Part shown: piece after piece, positions 1-10,406 of the stretch | Position numbering within the stretch: the first letter of the stretch is position 1 | Layout: each line of letters opens with the position of its first letter | Source: Seminavis robusta | Lineage: Eukaryota; Bacillariophyta; Bacillariophyceae; Naviculales; Naviculaceae | Length of the DNA: 64,000 bases | Reading direction: 5' to 3' | Assembly (NCBI GenBank): GCA_903772945.1 | Contig: CAICTM010000182.1 | Coordinates: 33,726-97,725 of the forward strand | Position numbers and translations under genes: made by a program | The notes under the pieces: model-generated | Database searches by the model: none | Seen by the model: the letters and a program-made list of their open reading frames with translations, nothing else | Told to the model about the DNA's origin: nothing

Positions 1-1844
1 ACCCCAGAAGTTGCTTCAATGCCCAAAAGAACTGGTTCTTGCGATGGTACGAGGACCGCTCACGAGCCTTGGTCGTGGAGCCGTCTCCCACGGATTCAAG
101 CGCAACGAGTACTCTTCCCTGGACTGGAGACATGGTTGCCTTTGTCGATTATTCTGCCGCCCATGTGGCGCAACCGGTAGTTCTGCAGATCTCGTCCGAC
201 AACTCTCAGAAGCGACTCTATTGCCAGTTCAACCGCGCCAAGAAATTCAACCGAGAAACGAGAGAATATCCCAACCAGGTTGTGATCATTGAGGAAGAGG
301 GGAGCCTTGCGAGTTCCAATGGGATACAGTCCTGGGTTGCGGGAACCATCCAACCTCCATCCATTCGTAAGCGGGCAGAGCCTGGGGAGTACACCTTCTC
401 CTATGGCAACTTTGCTTCGGGGGGTCGAGCGGTTCATTTTCAAGTCTGTCTCCAGGTTCGAGGACCAAACCTCGACTTTGTCCGCCTGAGCATATACTTG
501 GATGGACAAACCAGCGGATGTGAAGACGACAGTTATCAGGTGGGAGATCCCTATCCCACGGTTTCACCCACCCTATCCATGTCGCCATCAGTGATGCCCT
601 CGGTGTCTGTGGCACCTTCTTGGGCACCGTCAGGAGCTCCCGTTGTGTCTGAGACCCCCACTGCGTTCTGCGAAGATTTTGACGATGAAAATTGGCAGTA
701 TTTTGACGAGAGCCTTCACACCAGACCCTCTCTTGTCAACTGCGTTTGGCTGAAGCGTCAGAGGGATAGACTACGCAACAATCTGTGCAGCGACCCTACC
801 AGTCAAGCTGCCACATTTTGCCCTGATACATGCGGTGAATGCTTTGATGGCTGCGACGACGACCTCAGCGAGCCATTCTTTGTCAGCCATTCTCTCGGCA
901 ATCGCACTTGCCAATGGCTCTGGCAGCAGCCCAAGTGGCAGGACAGGCTTTGTATGGATGCACACCCTGCAAACACAATTTGCGCTGAGACCTGCAATTC
1001 CTGTCCACCAGTCAATTCCGCATCGCCTGTACCGTCTGCGAGCCCCAGCGAATCATCTATACCGTCCGAGAGTCCATCTGGAGCTCCAACGGGTGTTCCC
1101 ACTCCAAGCCCATCTACAGCTCCATCTAGTTTCTGCGAAGACTCTCCCCGCAAGTTCAAGCTTACTCCCAACAGCACCTCCTACATCAACTGTGCATGGC
1201 TGACTCGACACCCGGACAAGGTGGCTGAGAATCAACTGTGCAACCCAGAGAATACCGCCTCGACAGCCCATTCCATGTGTCCAGATACTTGCAATCTCTG
1301 TTACGACAATTGCAGCGATGATGAACGGTATAGCTTTTACGTGGACGAAAGTTGGGAATACCGCCACTGCTTGTGGCTGAGCACACGCCCACATTACATT
1401 TCCCGGCTGTGTGTGGACGGCCACCCAGCCAATGACCTGTGTGCCGACACCTGCAACCGATGCCCTCAAGGTCGCCCGTCGTGTGAAGATTCACGTCCAG
1501 GAACTTTCTTTTGGATTGACGGAGACAATCTGCGAAACCGACGTAAACGAGATTGTGTATGGTTGGCTCGACGTGACGCACAAGTCCGAGAATCGTTGTG
1601 TCAACTTCCAGCAGATATTACGGATACAACCACTGCCTATCATGTGTGCCCAGAGACTTGTGGTTTCTGCTCCGACTCTTGCGAAGATGACCCTGGTATC
1701 ACATTCTATGTGAATGCCAATCAAGGCAATCGGACCTGTGACTGGCTCAGCACTAGACCTTTCTGGCAAAACAGGACGTGCGTGCAAGGGTCAACAGCCT
1801 GGGAGCATTGCCGAGAGTCTTGCAACAGCTGTGATTCCTACTAG
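1..1844 (+). CDS. Gametolysin-like peptidase M11, C-terminal part, with PT-rich stalk and six Cys modules (5' partial)
   Basis: The frame is open to the left window edge (codons from base 3), so the true start and the zinc-binding catalytic core lie outside. The first visible residues, CFNAQKNWFLRWYEDR, followed about 80 residues later by QFNRAKKFN, match the C-terminal half of peptidase M11 (gametolysin) as known from algae; this family cleaves extracellular matrix glycoproteins. After about residue 180 comes a Pro/Ser/Thr-rich stalk (SPTLSMSPSVMPSVSVAPS), then six Cys modules between bases 669 and 1840, each of the form C..CxWL..C..CxxTCxxC (ShK-like spacing). They occur as three long/short pairs, with a second Pro/Ser/Thr linker between pairs one and two. 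The frame ends at a TAG just after the sixth module. Expected to be secreted or wall-associated. Whether the missing 5' part is intact is unknown. Confidence 0.75.
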   Translation, partial: PRSCFNAQKNWFLRWYEDRSRALVVEPSPTDSSATSTLPWTGDMVAFVDYSAAHVAQPVVLQISSDNSQKRLYCQFNRAKKFNRETREYPNQVVIIEEEGSLASSNGIQSWVAGTIQPPSIRKRAEPGEYTFSYGNFASGGRAVHFQVCLQVRGPNLDFVRLSIYLDGQTSGCEDDSYQVGDPYPTVSPTLSMSPSVMPSVSVAPSWAPSGAPVVSETPTAFCEDFDDENWQYFDESLHTRPSLVNCVWLKRQRDRLRNNLCSDPTSQAATFCPDTCGECFDGCDDDLSEPFFVSHSLGNRTCQWLWQQPKWQDRLCMDAHPANTICAETCNSCPPVNSASPVPSASPSESSIPSESPSGAPTGVPTPSPSTAPSSFCEDSPRKFKLTPNSTSYINCAWLTRHPDKVAENQLCNPENTASTAHSMCPDTCNLCYDNCSDDERYSFYVDESWEYRHCLWLSTRPHYISRLCVDGHPANDLCADTCNRCPQGRPSCEDSRPGTFFWIDGDNLRNRRKRDCVWLARRDAQVRESLCQLPADITDTTTAYHVCPETCGFCSDSCEDDPGITFYVNANQGNRTCDWLSTRPFWQNRTCVQGSTAWEHCRESCNSCDSY

Positions 1845-2674
1845 CTCGGTACCGTAGGTACCCAGGTAGCACGAAGAAATCAAAACACAGGGCGCTGCTC
1901 AGGAGGCAGGATGCGCTGAAAGAGAGAGGTATGAATAGCTATCGTAGCTACCATTTTGAACGACACATAAGCACATCACACTTTTAATAAGCTAACTAGA
2001 AATCATGTCATTCATGCAAAGGTACAGTGTACTCTACCAGTACCAGGTAGCAATCAACAACCATCAGAGTCTATGTCATAGTCGTACAGTGTACCCTATC
2101 TGGCTTCCAAATAAGTTACTGTAGTTGACGAATGAACCAGCAATGGCGCGTGACTGACTCGACTCAACTCGACTCTTCGATCGATTCGATTTGATTCGAT
2201 TCGATTCACTCCAATGCCACAAGGTCTTCGTTGTGCCCATACCGGTACCACCAGGTACTAGCTACTGGTAGTATGGTATGGCAGTGACACACTCTGTCAG
2301 TGCGGGCAGGAAGCGAAGCGGAGACTGGCATCACAATCGATGATGATCGATGGTTCCCATTCCTCATTCCTCTTTCTTCACCTGCAATCTGCAATGCAAG
2401 GTTATCTCTTGAGAGATGGTAAATGTATTAATTCCTTTATAATGTTTTACCTAAACTACCTGCCAATGCAAGTTTGCATCTCTGTCTCAGTCGCACCCTC
2501 AATCGTTCACAAGGCGGAGTAGACTACCGTACCGTGAAAGGAAGGTTTTCCGGAAGAAAGCAACGGTCGGGAGCCAAATCGCCTTGCTTCTTTCGCACAT
2601 AAAACGAAAGCTCCTCAATTTTGGCCCCTCACTTTCAGTTTGAAGCAAGCTCAAGCAATTAGTTGTCCGTCGCC
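1845..2674. other. Intergenic, no supported gene
   Basis: No convincing reading frame. It holds two copies of a GTACAGTGTAC word (around 2022 and 2085), a GATTC-type microsatellite at about 2165-2210, and several GGTACCGG-like palindromes. It contains the 3' flank of the M11 gene and the presumed promoter of the next gene. Confidence 0.6.
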
Positions 2675-3235
2675 ATGATGCTCCTGAAGAAACTCAACCC
2701 ACTGAACATAGTGAGAACTACATGTACGAAGCGTCAGTCTATGAAAGCAGGACGAGGACTCCTGAAGCCAGTGCGAAAACGGGGTGAGAGCAGCGACACG
2801 TGCGAGACGACCTCGTCGTCTTCCTCGTTCCTGGACGCACCTTTCTCGGGCCTCGACCATGACGACGCCATGAACGCTTCTTTCCGTAATCTAGTTTCAG
2901 TGGTGGAGGCGTATTCTACAGCGACGCCTACAGCAACCGCTAGCAATAGTCGCCCACGTCAACGTGCTCCGGCCCGCAGAGAAGATGTTCAGGTCGCCAT
3001 TCCCGCACGTATCCCGCTAGCTCACCCCATGCGTCTCCACTCTCACCGCCGAAGCAAGGCACTCTGCGAACACGATTATCAAGAGCTCATGGTCCAATCA
3101 AGGGGATGGCTCTACGACGCAGCAGACCTCAAGACACAACCACAGCATCACAAGGATAGACTACGCAACCGGGCTCTTACCGAAGACGACTTTGATCGCT
3201 ATATTTTTGCTCCCAGGGCAGTCCATGCTGTCTAG
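2675..3235 (+). CDS. Hypothetical protein, 186 aa, basic and low-complexity
   Basis: An ATG-started frame of 187 codons ending in TAG; a second ATG follows immediately. The N-terminus is basic (KPVRKRGESS) and is followed by a Ser-rich acidic stretch (about residues 41-60). An Arg/Pro/His-rich middle leads to a more ordered C-terminus containing SRGWLYDAADLKTQPQHHKD and LTEDDFDRYIFAPRA. No known domain was recognised. The composed C-terminal part and the clean ATG context (gtcgccATGATG) argue for a real gene, possibly a lineage-specific nuclear or cytosolic protein. No signal peptide or membrane segment is visible. Function unknown. Confidence 0.5.
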   Translation: MMLLKKLNPLNIVRTTCTKRQSMKAGRGLLKPVRKRGESSDTCETTSSSSSFLDAPFSGLDHDDAMNASFRNLVSVVEAYSTATPTATASNSRPRQRAPARREDVQVAIPARIPLAHPMRLHSHRRSKALCEHDYQELMVQSRGWLYDAADLKTQPQHHKDRLRNRALTEDDFDRYIFAPRAVHAV

Positions 3236-4571
3236 CTAGTAGAGTGCTAGCAAAACAAATAATCAAGCCTGAGCAAACAGAAGAAGAAAGCATGGGAGCT
3301 TGCCTGATGCCAGCTTGATTGAATAGAATCCATGAAACCAATTATTGCACTCCACGATTTTGCGTGTAACACTAACAAAGGTGATCAGAGGGAGAAGAAG
3401 AAAGAGAATGATCACACTTTGTCTCACTATAGCTAGCTATCTGCATATGGAAAATAAAAAATAGCATATCATCATGTACAAACTAAGCAGATGGCTGCCC
3501 AACAGGAAAGTTCGTAGCCTGCTAGCTAGGAGCTGCTAGGTGAACGACCTGACCCCCCCAACCAACTTGAACAAATGGTGTCAAAGGGATTCGATTCCAG
3601 GAAGGCAATTTGGAGATGATGAAAGCAGAGTTCGTGACAGCCACTTTTGTTTTCTAACGTTTTCGTGTCACGCTGTCACGCTGCCGGAGCTGCGCGCTGC
3701 AAAAACGCCTCTCTTCCGGCATGAACTTTGGCCACGTGAACCAAATAGCTTCCGCACATTCACAACTACTCGAGTACTAGCTACCAGTACTCGTATACTT
3801 TAGCACTCTCACTTTTTGCTGCATTGGATAGACCGCACGAGGCAGCAGAACTGTGGCGTGATGGGTTGACTCTGTCAATCCCAGTAAATTATTTAGTATT
3901 CTCACTTTTTGCTCCATTTTATAAATTCGTACTTGCACCCGAGTTCGCTTCAATCCCCAGCTCATCAGCTGTATCTTCTGGCAGACGTCCAACTCAGTAA
4001 CCAGCTACTTAGCCTTGTGAGCTTCAGGAAGCAAGGGAGGATAGATGACAGCAATAGATGCAGGCTGTGGATAGAGATGGAGGAATGCACCATGGAGTCC
4101 TTCGCTTAGGCGGAAAATGAGGCTGCAGAGCAAGCCCAACATTCTAAATTTCGAGTCAAGTCCGAGGGAAGGGCCAGCAACCTTGGAAGTTCGAGGTAAG
4201 CCGTAAGACACCCTGATGGGTCGATAGATGCTGTTGTTTTTGAGCTGAACACTTCAGCAGTCCATAGCAGAGTAGAACATAGTGACTCTTTTGCACAGCA
4301 TTGAATGACTGCTACGAGTAGTGGCTAGTGGCTAGGCTTGCCGGAAAGATATCAAGTATCCAGTGATGTGTAATTATTTTATGTCAATGTTCTAAAATGC
4401 AGGCAAAGGTCGGATCTAACTATGGTGTCATTGCTTTGAAGCTTGGAGGGAATTGGAGCTTGGAAAAGAAGAAAGAAGCAAAGGAATTGGTTGTTCATGT
4501 TTTCCTTATGGTTTCACATAAAGAGTCTGGTGGCTCCATATGCTGTTCACAAGATGATCTTTCTTTAAGAT
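3236..4571. other. Intergenic, contains the start of a tandem duplication
   Basis: No supported gene. A direct repeat, CTCACTTTTTGCT(G/C)CATT, occurs near 3809 and 3901. The part from roughly 4300 onward is a diverged copy of about 6480-6660 (both carry GGAAGCTTGGAGG-type words and lie just downstream of paralogous minus-strand genes), marking the left part of a local duplication. Confidence 0.5.
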
Positions 4572-4928
4572 TTACTTTTGGTCGGTGTTTGTGTTGCTGC
4601 TTGTTGCTTCATCTCTGTGGATTCTACGCAGTCTGAACTTGAGTCTCAAGGTTTGGCTTTCTTGGTGTTGCTTGTGGATTCGGGCTGCTCTTCTTGCAAT
4701 TTTCTGACTGTAAGCCTCACTGTCTTGCTCAGAGCAGACTGAAAAGGAAGAGCTGGATGAAGAGAGCAAAGAAACATTGCAAGACGAGCAAGACCGGTCA
4801 ATCACTGCAGAGATGTCCTCAGACCAGTTATCAGTATCACAGCAGTGGCAGTCCACAATGTCAGAGATATCTTGAGACCACTCAGTGTGATCAAAGATGG
4901 AGCTGCTGGTACTGGTAGTGCCTTGCAT
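4572..4928 (-). CDS. Small Ser-rich/basic protein, paralog 1 (RAARIHKQH family)
   Basis: An ATG-started frame of 118 aa. The N-terminal half is Ser/Thr-rich and acidic (FDHTEWSQDISDIVDC, DNWSEDISAVID, then a poly-Ser run). The C-terminal half is strongly basic with the motif YSQKIARRAARIHKQHQESQ followed by LRLKFRLRR, probably an amphipathic basic helix. The protein at 6670-7047 is about 70 percent similar by eye, most strongly in this basic block, and a related block (SKRAARIKKQHSQIQRERS) appears in the protein at 51067-51597. Conservation of amino acids between diverged copies supports real coding. No known domain was recognised; nuclear or nucleic-acid-binding roles are only a guess from the basic helix. 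Confidence 0.55.
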   Translation of the reverse strand: MQGTTSTSSSIFDHTEWSQDISDIVDCHCCDTDNWSEDISAVIDRSCSSCNVSLLSSSSSSFSVCSEQDSEAYSQKIARRAARIHKQHQESQTLRLKFRLRRIHRDEATSSNTNTDQK

Positions 4929-6669
4929 GATGATGAAGTGAGTTGGGAGTGAGCTTTGCTGAATATTGAAATTGTGAGCAACCCTTCTGGTTGCAGGCGT
5001 ACTCTCAATTAATCCGACGGAGTGACTTGTGCTTGAAGTTCAACTCTAATGTGTAGTCAGGACTTAAGACTGAATTACATTCCTCTTCCGCTTTAGAAAG
5101 GTCTTGTAAAAACGGGTCCAACCACTGTCGTATTAATTAATTTTCAAAGGTGTCTTAAGGAGACGTTTCATAAAGCGGTACAGCATGGAGTAAAGGACGT
5201 TTCTCCCTTCTACAGCTATCGCTGCTGCAGATTTTCCAGCTATTGGCTCCCAGCCGTGCGGATGGAGTTGAATTGAGTAAATTCGCAGCTATCCTTCCTA
5301 CTAGACTAGTCTAATACGGTACCGTGGCTCCATCTTCAGTGGTTTCTCTGCCTGCCGAAAAGCTTTCGCCCCAGTTTAAATATCAGTAAGGTACCAGGCT
5401 GCAGGGCAAGGGACCTCAAGGGTTCACTTCCGGCACTGCTTCGTTGAGGGTTTCCCCGAAGGGTGCTAAGACTCCAGTTGCAGCAGCTCCTAGCTGCTAG
5501 GCCTGAGGCACGGCGACAAAAGAAAACAGGACTGACTCAGAACTATGTCAAAGAACTTGTCGTTGCTTTTAGGTCAAAGGTGTTCCCATGCCTTGGTACG
5601 GGTCGCTGTCAGTAGTTAGTACGGTACTTCGACCTGGCCTTCTTTGGCGGCTACAAAGCAATTGTCCTGTTAGTCAACGTTTGCTAGACCTGGATGTTAC
5701 GCCATACTTGGCTATTTGATTCCAAAAGACGACAAAATCTCCTCTCAAACCCGGATCAAAGTCAGCCACCCGTCCTGCTATCATTGACTGCTTGTATCTC
5801 AGCCAAACACAGGCAAATACATCCTATCAGGCACGACCAGGAGCCCCGGCCAGTTATCTTTATCGCAAATTGGGATCCACGGCTGCTGCCTGGATCCAAA
5901 GAGAGCCATGAAGGGACTCGATCGTTTGAGACCGGCCTGGTTGCCACTGGCTGTTTACGCTAAGTGTTTACGCTACTATCAAGCCAGAGGCCGAGAGCGA
6001 GACGAGAGAAGGAGACGGGAGGAGGGAATCTGATCTCCCTGGGTTGGGCCGGACTGCTTAAAAATGCAGTCAAAACATGTTTGCTAGCAAGGACATCCCC
6101 AAATTCCAAAGCCAATGTTGTGGCGGGGAGCGATTCCTACGGAACCACTCCCATGGCTTGATGCCCCTTGTATTAAAGAATGTAATGGCTGTGCCGGTAA
6201 CTGGCAGCATCAATGCAATGAGAAAGACCTGGAAGCAAGTAGGCCATTGCAGAAACTGAAACAGCAAAGCAAATCCTTTTCCTGCCCCCCCCCTACTGGA
6301 CCTGGAGAACCTCCTTGCGGGGTTGAATAGATGCCGTTGTTGTTTAGCTCCACACTCCGATGCATCAATCTATGCAATTTTTGGTGCATTCTATCAACAA
6401 CATGACGATTGAAGGATGATCGGTTGCTGTTACAAGCGGATTATGTCTCTTTTGTTGCATTCTTGAATGACTAGACCCCAGTAGTAGCGGGAAACATCCT
6501 AACGGGAAGTTGTAAACTAGCTAGTTTGTGTACTATGTAAATGTTACTCACGGCAGCAATGGTTGCATCTAAGATTTGGTATCATGGATTGGAAGCTTGG
6601 AGGAGGAGGAAGCAAGGAGTGGACGTGTTCGGTTTCATATCTAAGAGTCTGGTAGGCACAGGAAACTGA
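4929..6669. other. Intergenic between duplicated units
   Basis: No supported gene. The first 200 bases (presumed promoter of the minus-strand gene) resemble 7048-7250, including AATTGAAATTGTGAGCA-type sequence. Segments near 5500-5600 and 5700-5850 (GGCCTGAGGCA; CAAAGAACT; CTCAGCCAAACA) recur in similar order near 8030-8130 and 8240-8360, so the duplicated unit probably extends beyond the genes. Confidence 0.45.
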
Positions 6670-7047
6670 TTAGAAGAAGCCTTTTCTTCTGGGTGCAATT
6701 TTGCTTGCTGTTTGCGTTGCTGCCTCTGTAGTTTCGTCACTGCGGATAATTCGCAGTCTGAACTTAAGTCTCAAAGCTTGGCTTTCTTGGTGTTGCTTGT
6801 GGATTCGGGCAGCTCTTCTTGCAATTTTCTGACTGTAGGCCTCACTGTCTTGCTCAGAGCAGACTGAAAATGAAGAGCTGGATGAAGAGAGCGAAGAAAC
6901 ACTAGAAAACGAGGAAGACCGGCCAATCACCGTAGAGATGTCCTCAGACCAGGTAGCAGCATCACAGCATTGACAGCCCACAATGTCAGAGATATCCTGA
7001 GACCACCCAGAGTGATCAAACGAGGAGCTGCTAGTAGTTCTTTGCAT
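6670..7047 (-). CDS. Small Ser-rich/basic protein, paralog 2 (RAARIHKQH family)
   Basis: An ATG-started frame of 125 aa. It follows paralog 1 almost residue for residue: FDHSGWSQDISDIVGCQCC, TWSEDISTVIG, a poly-Ser run, SVCSEQDSEAYSQ, then KIARRAARIHKQHQESQALR and LKFRLRIIRSDE. The C-terminus differs (TQTASKIAPRRKGFF), so the 3' ends have diverged. Same strand and orientation as the copy 2.1 kb to the left, consistent with tandem duplication. No domain of known function; no signal peptide. Confidence 0.55.
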   Translation of the reverse strand: MQRTTSSSSFDHSGWSQDISDIVGCQCCDAATWSEDISTVIGRSSSFSSVSSLSSSSSSFSVCSEQDSEAYSQKIARRAARIHKQHQESQALRLKFRLRIIRSDETTEAATQTASKIAPRRKGFF

Positions 7048-8643
7048 GATAATGAAGTGATTCGTAGTTGGCTCTTCGATCTTTGTCTACTCTGATCCAA
7101 TGCTGAAGATTGAAATTGTGAGCATGATGGGAGCTGAGCTGCAGAATGCAGAATGATCAATTGCTTCATCGTGAGAGATGGGAAAACGGTTTTTCCGCAG
7201 TTCGCTTGTGTTGAACTCCAGTGTTCTTCCAAGACTTAAGGAAATGATGCCGCAGATCAGGAGAAAACAGCCTCATATCACACTGTAGTTGTGTACATAA
7301 GCTGTACGTGTACTAGCTAGTTTTGTCCACTACTTACTACTTCAGTGGTCTAGTCGATTACTGTCTCCTGTCTCCTGGATACTGGAACACTGGAACCTGT
7401 GGTGGAGAACGGAGGGATTCTCATGAGATTCCAGTTTCTTCATCTATTTAAACGGCCGTAAACGTGAGCTTCTCCCTTGTTGTGACGTTAAGTCAGCTTG
7501 TAATCATGGTCTTCTGAGTGGCCAATTATTGGAAAGACTTAGTATTGCCGTACATTATGTGTTATGTGAGGCCCAAATCTGCCACCAAAGCTGTCGAGAA
7601 TTCAGAGTTTGGCTACTGATCATCGTGAGGGCTATCTCCTATCTCCAGCATCTTCGGATAGGTCGCCTTCGCGAGGTTTCCCCCTCATTAATAAATAACG
7701 GTTGATCAATTATGTATACATTCAGCAAGCAGCTGTGTGGAATGCTTTGCTGCTTTTTGTTTGTAATCATGCTCTACAGCCGCAACTGCCCTGGGCAGAA
7801 TTGCCTCTACAGCAAGCCGGAATGGGAGGACGATCTCGACCACGCAACTTGTCAGCATTATCTAAGAATCCAGAGCTCAAACCAGCAGTGCGGAATAAGG
7901 ACGGTTTGCAGGGCTCGCTAGAGGGTAGGGTTCGCTCTTGCTCGGGACGAAGGATGGTGTTCCCGACCTCGGTCAGGTGGGAGTTATGGCTCCCTTGCCC
8001 AAAACACTCGACTATTTATTTGCGAGGCCTGAGGCATGCAAGGGATGCCAAATTGTCGTAAACGAGGAAAGCAGGACTGTCCCCGAGAAAGAGTGAGAGT
8101 CACGGCAAAGAACTCGTCGCTTTTGCAGTCTGAGCAATGTTCTACTCATGGCCCTTATACTTGGACTGGATTCGTTAATACCAGTATTGATGTATTTGGC
8201 TGGAAACTGTCATCATCTGCACTAAACCAAAGCGCTACGGTACTTGGATAGCTACTGCAATTTGGCTGGACACAAATGCTGTCGGATTAAGCCACGCACT
8301 GCCGCCACATACGTCTCTCAGCCAAACAGTGACATATCTATGCTAACAGGCACGAATAATGGACTATTAACCCACCATTCCTGTAGCCTGAAGGCTGCCT
8401 CAATTGCTTTCTTTTCATCGACTTCTAGTAGGCACTCACCCAGGTATGGCACTGGATCCAGAGAGAGAGCATGGTATGACTTGCTTTCCGACTAGCTGCA
8501 AGTTCTGGCTGATGGGCAAACCATAACAGTATCGAGATGGCAGATGGCTTATAAATCCGCGGTAACAGCGTCTTCTTTTGCATGGCTTCCACGACACGCT
8601 TTCCATAGGCATATCTGTGGATAATCCTTCAAAACCACATCAA
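7048..8643. other. Intergenic between small-protein gene and propeller copy A
   Basis: The left part is the diverged promoter copy of paralog 2. The only coding candidate is the short Cys-rich frame at 7712-7921, listed separately. The rest shows diverged similarity to 5400-5900 and no supported gene. Confidence 0.45.
7712..7921 (+). CDS. Candidate small secreted Cys-rich peptide, 69 aa
   Basis: An ATG-started frame beginning MYTFSKQLCGMLCCFLFVIM, which looks like a signal peptide (charged start then a 14-residue hydrophobic core). The rest is short and polar with five Cys (NCPGQNC, ATCQHY, QQCGIR, TVCRAR). No homolog is recognised and codon support is weak; a chance frame is quite possible. 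Confidence 0.2.
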   Translation: MYTFSKQLCGMLCCFLFVIMLYSRNCPGQNCLYSKPEWEDDLDHATCQHYLRIQSSNQQCGIRTVCRAR

Positions 8644-10406
8644 TCAATCAAACAAAAAACCTTCCAAATAGGCAACTGCACCCTGCCACCAAGCACATGC
8701 CCTACTAACACAATTGGTCTGTGTGGGACTTCCTTCAGTGCCCAGGTTGCCAACTTGGGGCAAAGGATTCAGGATGGGTGAAAATGTGGGGAACTCAGTT
8801 TGTCCCCACATTTGGACAAGACCATTATCTAAGTTGGGACCATCATACAACGGTGCTCCAACAAGGACTTTTGTCCCATCTCCAGAAACTGCAACACTCC
8901 ATCCCAACTCATCACCTTCCCTAATTCCATCAATATCAAAACCTTGGGCCCTGCTGATCTCTTGAAGGACCCAATCAGTGCCATCAAACTTGTAGACGCG
9001 TGTGTAACCAGCAATGTCACTAAATGGAGCTCCAGCCACAAGTGTTTTGCCATCATCGGATAAATCAATGGGATACCCAAATCTATCATTTTGTTCTTCC
9101 CCAATGAGATCACTATGTAGGTCACAAGCCACAGGGGGCAGGGTCAGTAATCCAAAGAATCGAATCATTCAGCATGCACATTTAATTTTCACAGTCCTCA
9201 ATGCTGACCTTCCTAGTTGGACCCATAATTCGCGAGATCTTTGAAAGAATTGCACCCTGCCTACTGTTGTAGCCTCAAGCATATCAAACCCAGGAGAGCC
9301 AACTGCAATGATGCTTCCATCATAGTTTAGAGCCACAGAAGCGCCAAAATCGTCACCAACAGCAGACCCAAACATGGCTCCACCGTTAACATTATAAGTC
9401 TGGACGAAGAAGCTTTCAATGTTGTAAACACGACATTCACCAAACCATGTGGCTTGAGACTCAGAGGATCCAGATCTGGGCATTCCAACAGCAAACCAGC
9501 TGCCATCTCCAGAGAGTGATACAGATGCCCCCAATTGAGCACTTTCAAATTCTCCATAAAATCCAGAAACCAAGTTGATGCCGTCATCACCAAGATATCC
9601 CTGACGCTGCCAGTCACTGCCATTCCAGATGTTGGTTGTTGCAAAGCCAATGTCACGTAGAGTTGGAATACCATGACGCGGAGCCCCAGTTGCAACTTTG
9701 TTTCCATTTGCTTGTGGTGCCGGTGAGGGAACCAGTGGTGGTCTCCTGTGAAACCAATCCCCGTTTCGGCCGGGAGCGGTTACCCAAAGCTTCGGCTGCA
9801 GCACAGAGATGATCCGTCCATTGGGGCCACATCCGTTATAAAGATTTTGTTGTTTTTTAAACCTCAAAACCAAAGGTTTCAACTGACGATCCATCCAACT
9901 CAACGCCTTGAATTGTACTGCCTCTTTGCAACCACATCTCTGTGCTTGTGTCATATTAGAACACCGTAACAATTTCATTGGCGGAAGAGCTGACAGCCAC
10001 AATGCTGCCATCTCTTGATATTGCGACGACAGTGCGGCTGAGGGAGCCAGTAAAACCTGTCAAGTCTTGACCCTTTTGGGTCCATCCGTTGGCAGCGTAC
10101 TCATAGACACGAGCAATGCCAGTGAAAACTTCAAGGACCACTATTGTTGTCCCTGTCTCGTCAATGTCCACAAACTCTCCAAATTGTCCAAAACTGGTAT
10201 TTCCCACAAGATTTCCTCCATATTGGACATATCCACTGATGGGAACCAACTGACGACGCTGTTTCTTGTTTTCCGCATTCAGGTCAATGATTGCCAATGC
10301 ATACTTTTGAGGTTCACTGGTACCAGTACCATCCACTGACGCCGAGAGAATGGCTGCAATGGCTGCAATGAATGAAACACAGCAGGATATTGAAAGTCCA
10401 CAACAT
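8644..10406 (-). pseudogene. FG-GAP-like beta-propeller gene, copy A (pseudogene)
   Basis: Homologous to copies B, C and D along its whole length, including the single intron (GTCAGC donor and ACATAG acceptor on the minus strand, followed by the conserved exon 2 start SDLIGEE). Three lesions are visible relative to the intact copies. The signal-peptide region, just after the ATG at 10406, has an extra 13 bases from a CATTGCAGC/CATT duplication, which shifts the frame. A CAA to TAA change (9956-9958) stops the frame inside the second blade. About 135 bases of unrelated sequence are inserted at roughly 9730-9864. Exon 2 (to TGA at 8644) is still open and nearly identical in part to copy D. No rescue by splicing of the insert was found, because the frame does not return. 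Confidence 0.8.
9730..9864. other. Insertion of unrelated sequence in propeller copy A
   Basis: About 135 bases absent from copies B, C and D at the homologous place. On the minus strand it begins near GAGGTTTAAAAAACAAC and contains a TTTCACAG near its end, so it superficially has GT...AG ends, but removing that piece does not restore the frame. No terminal inverted repeats or coding were recognised; origin unknown. Confidence 0.5.

Noticed and set aside
9747-9862. Reading the copy A insertion as a new intron
   Set aside because: GT and AG ends can be found but splicing them does not restore the reading frame, and a stop codon lies upstream.
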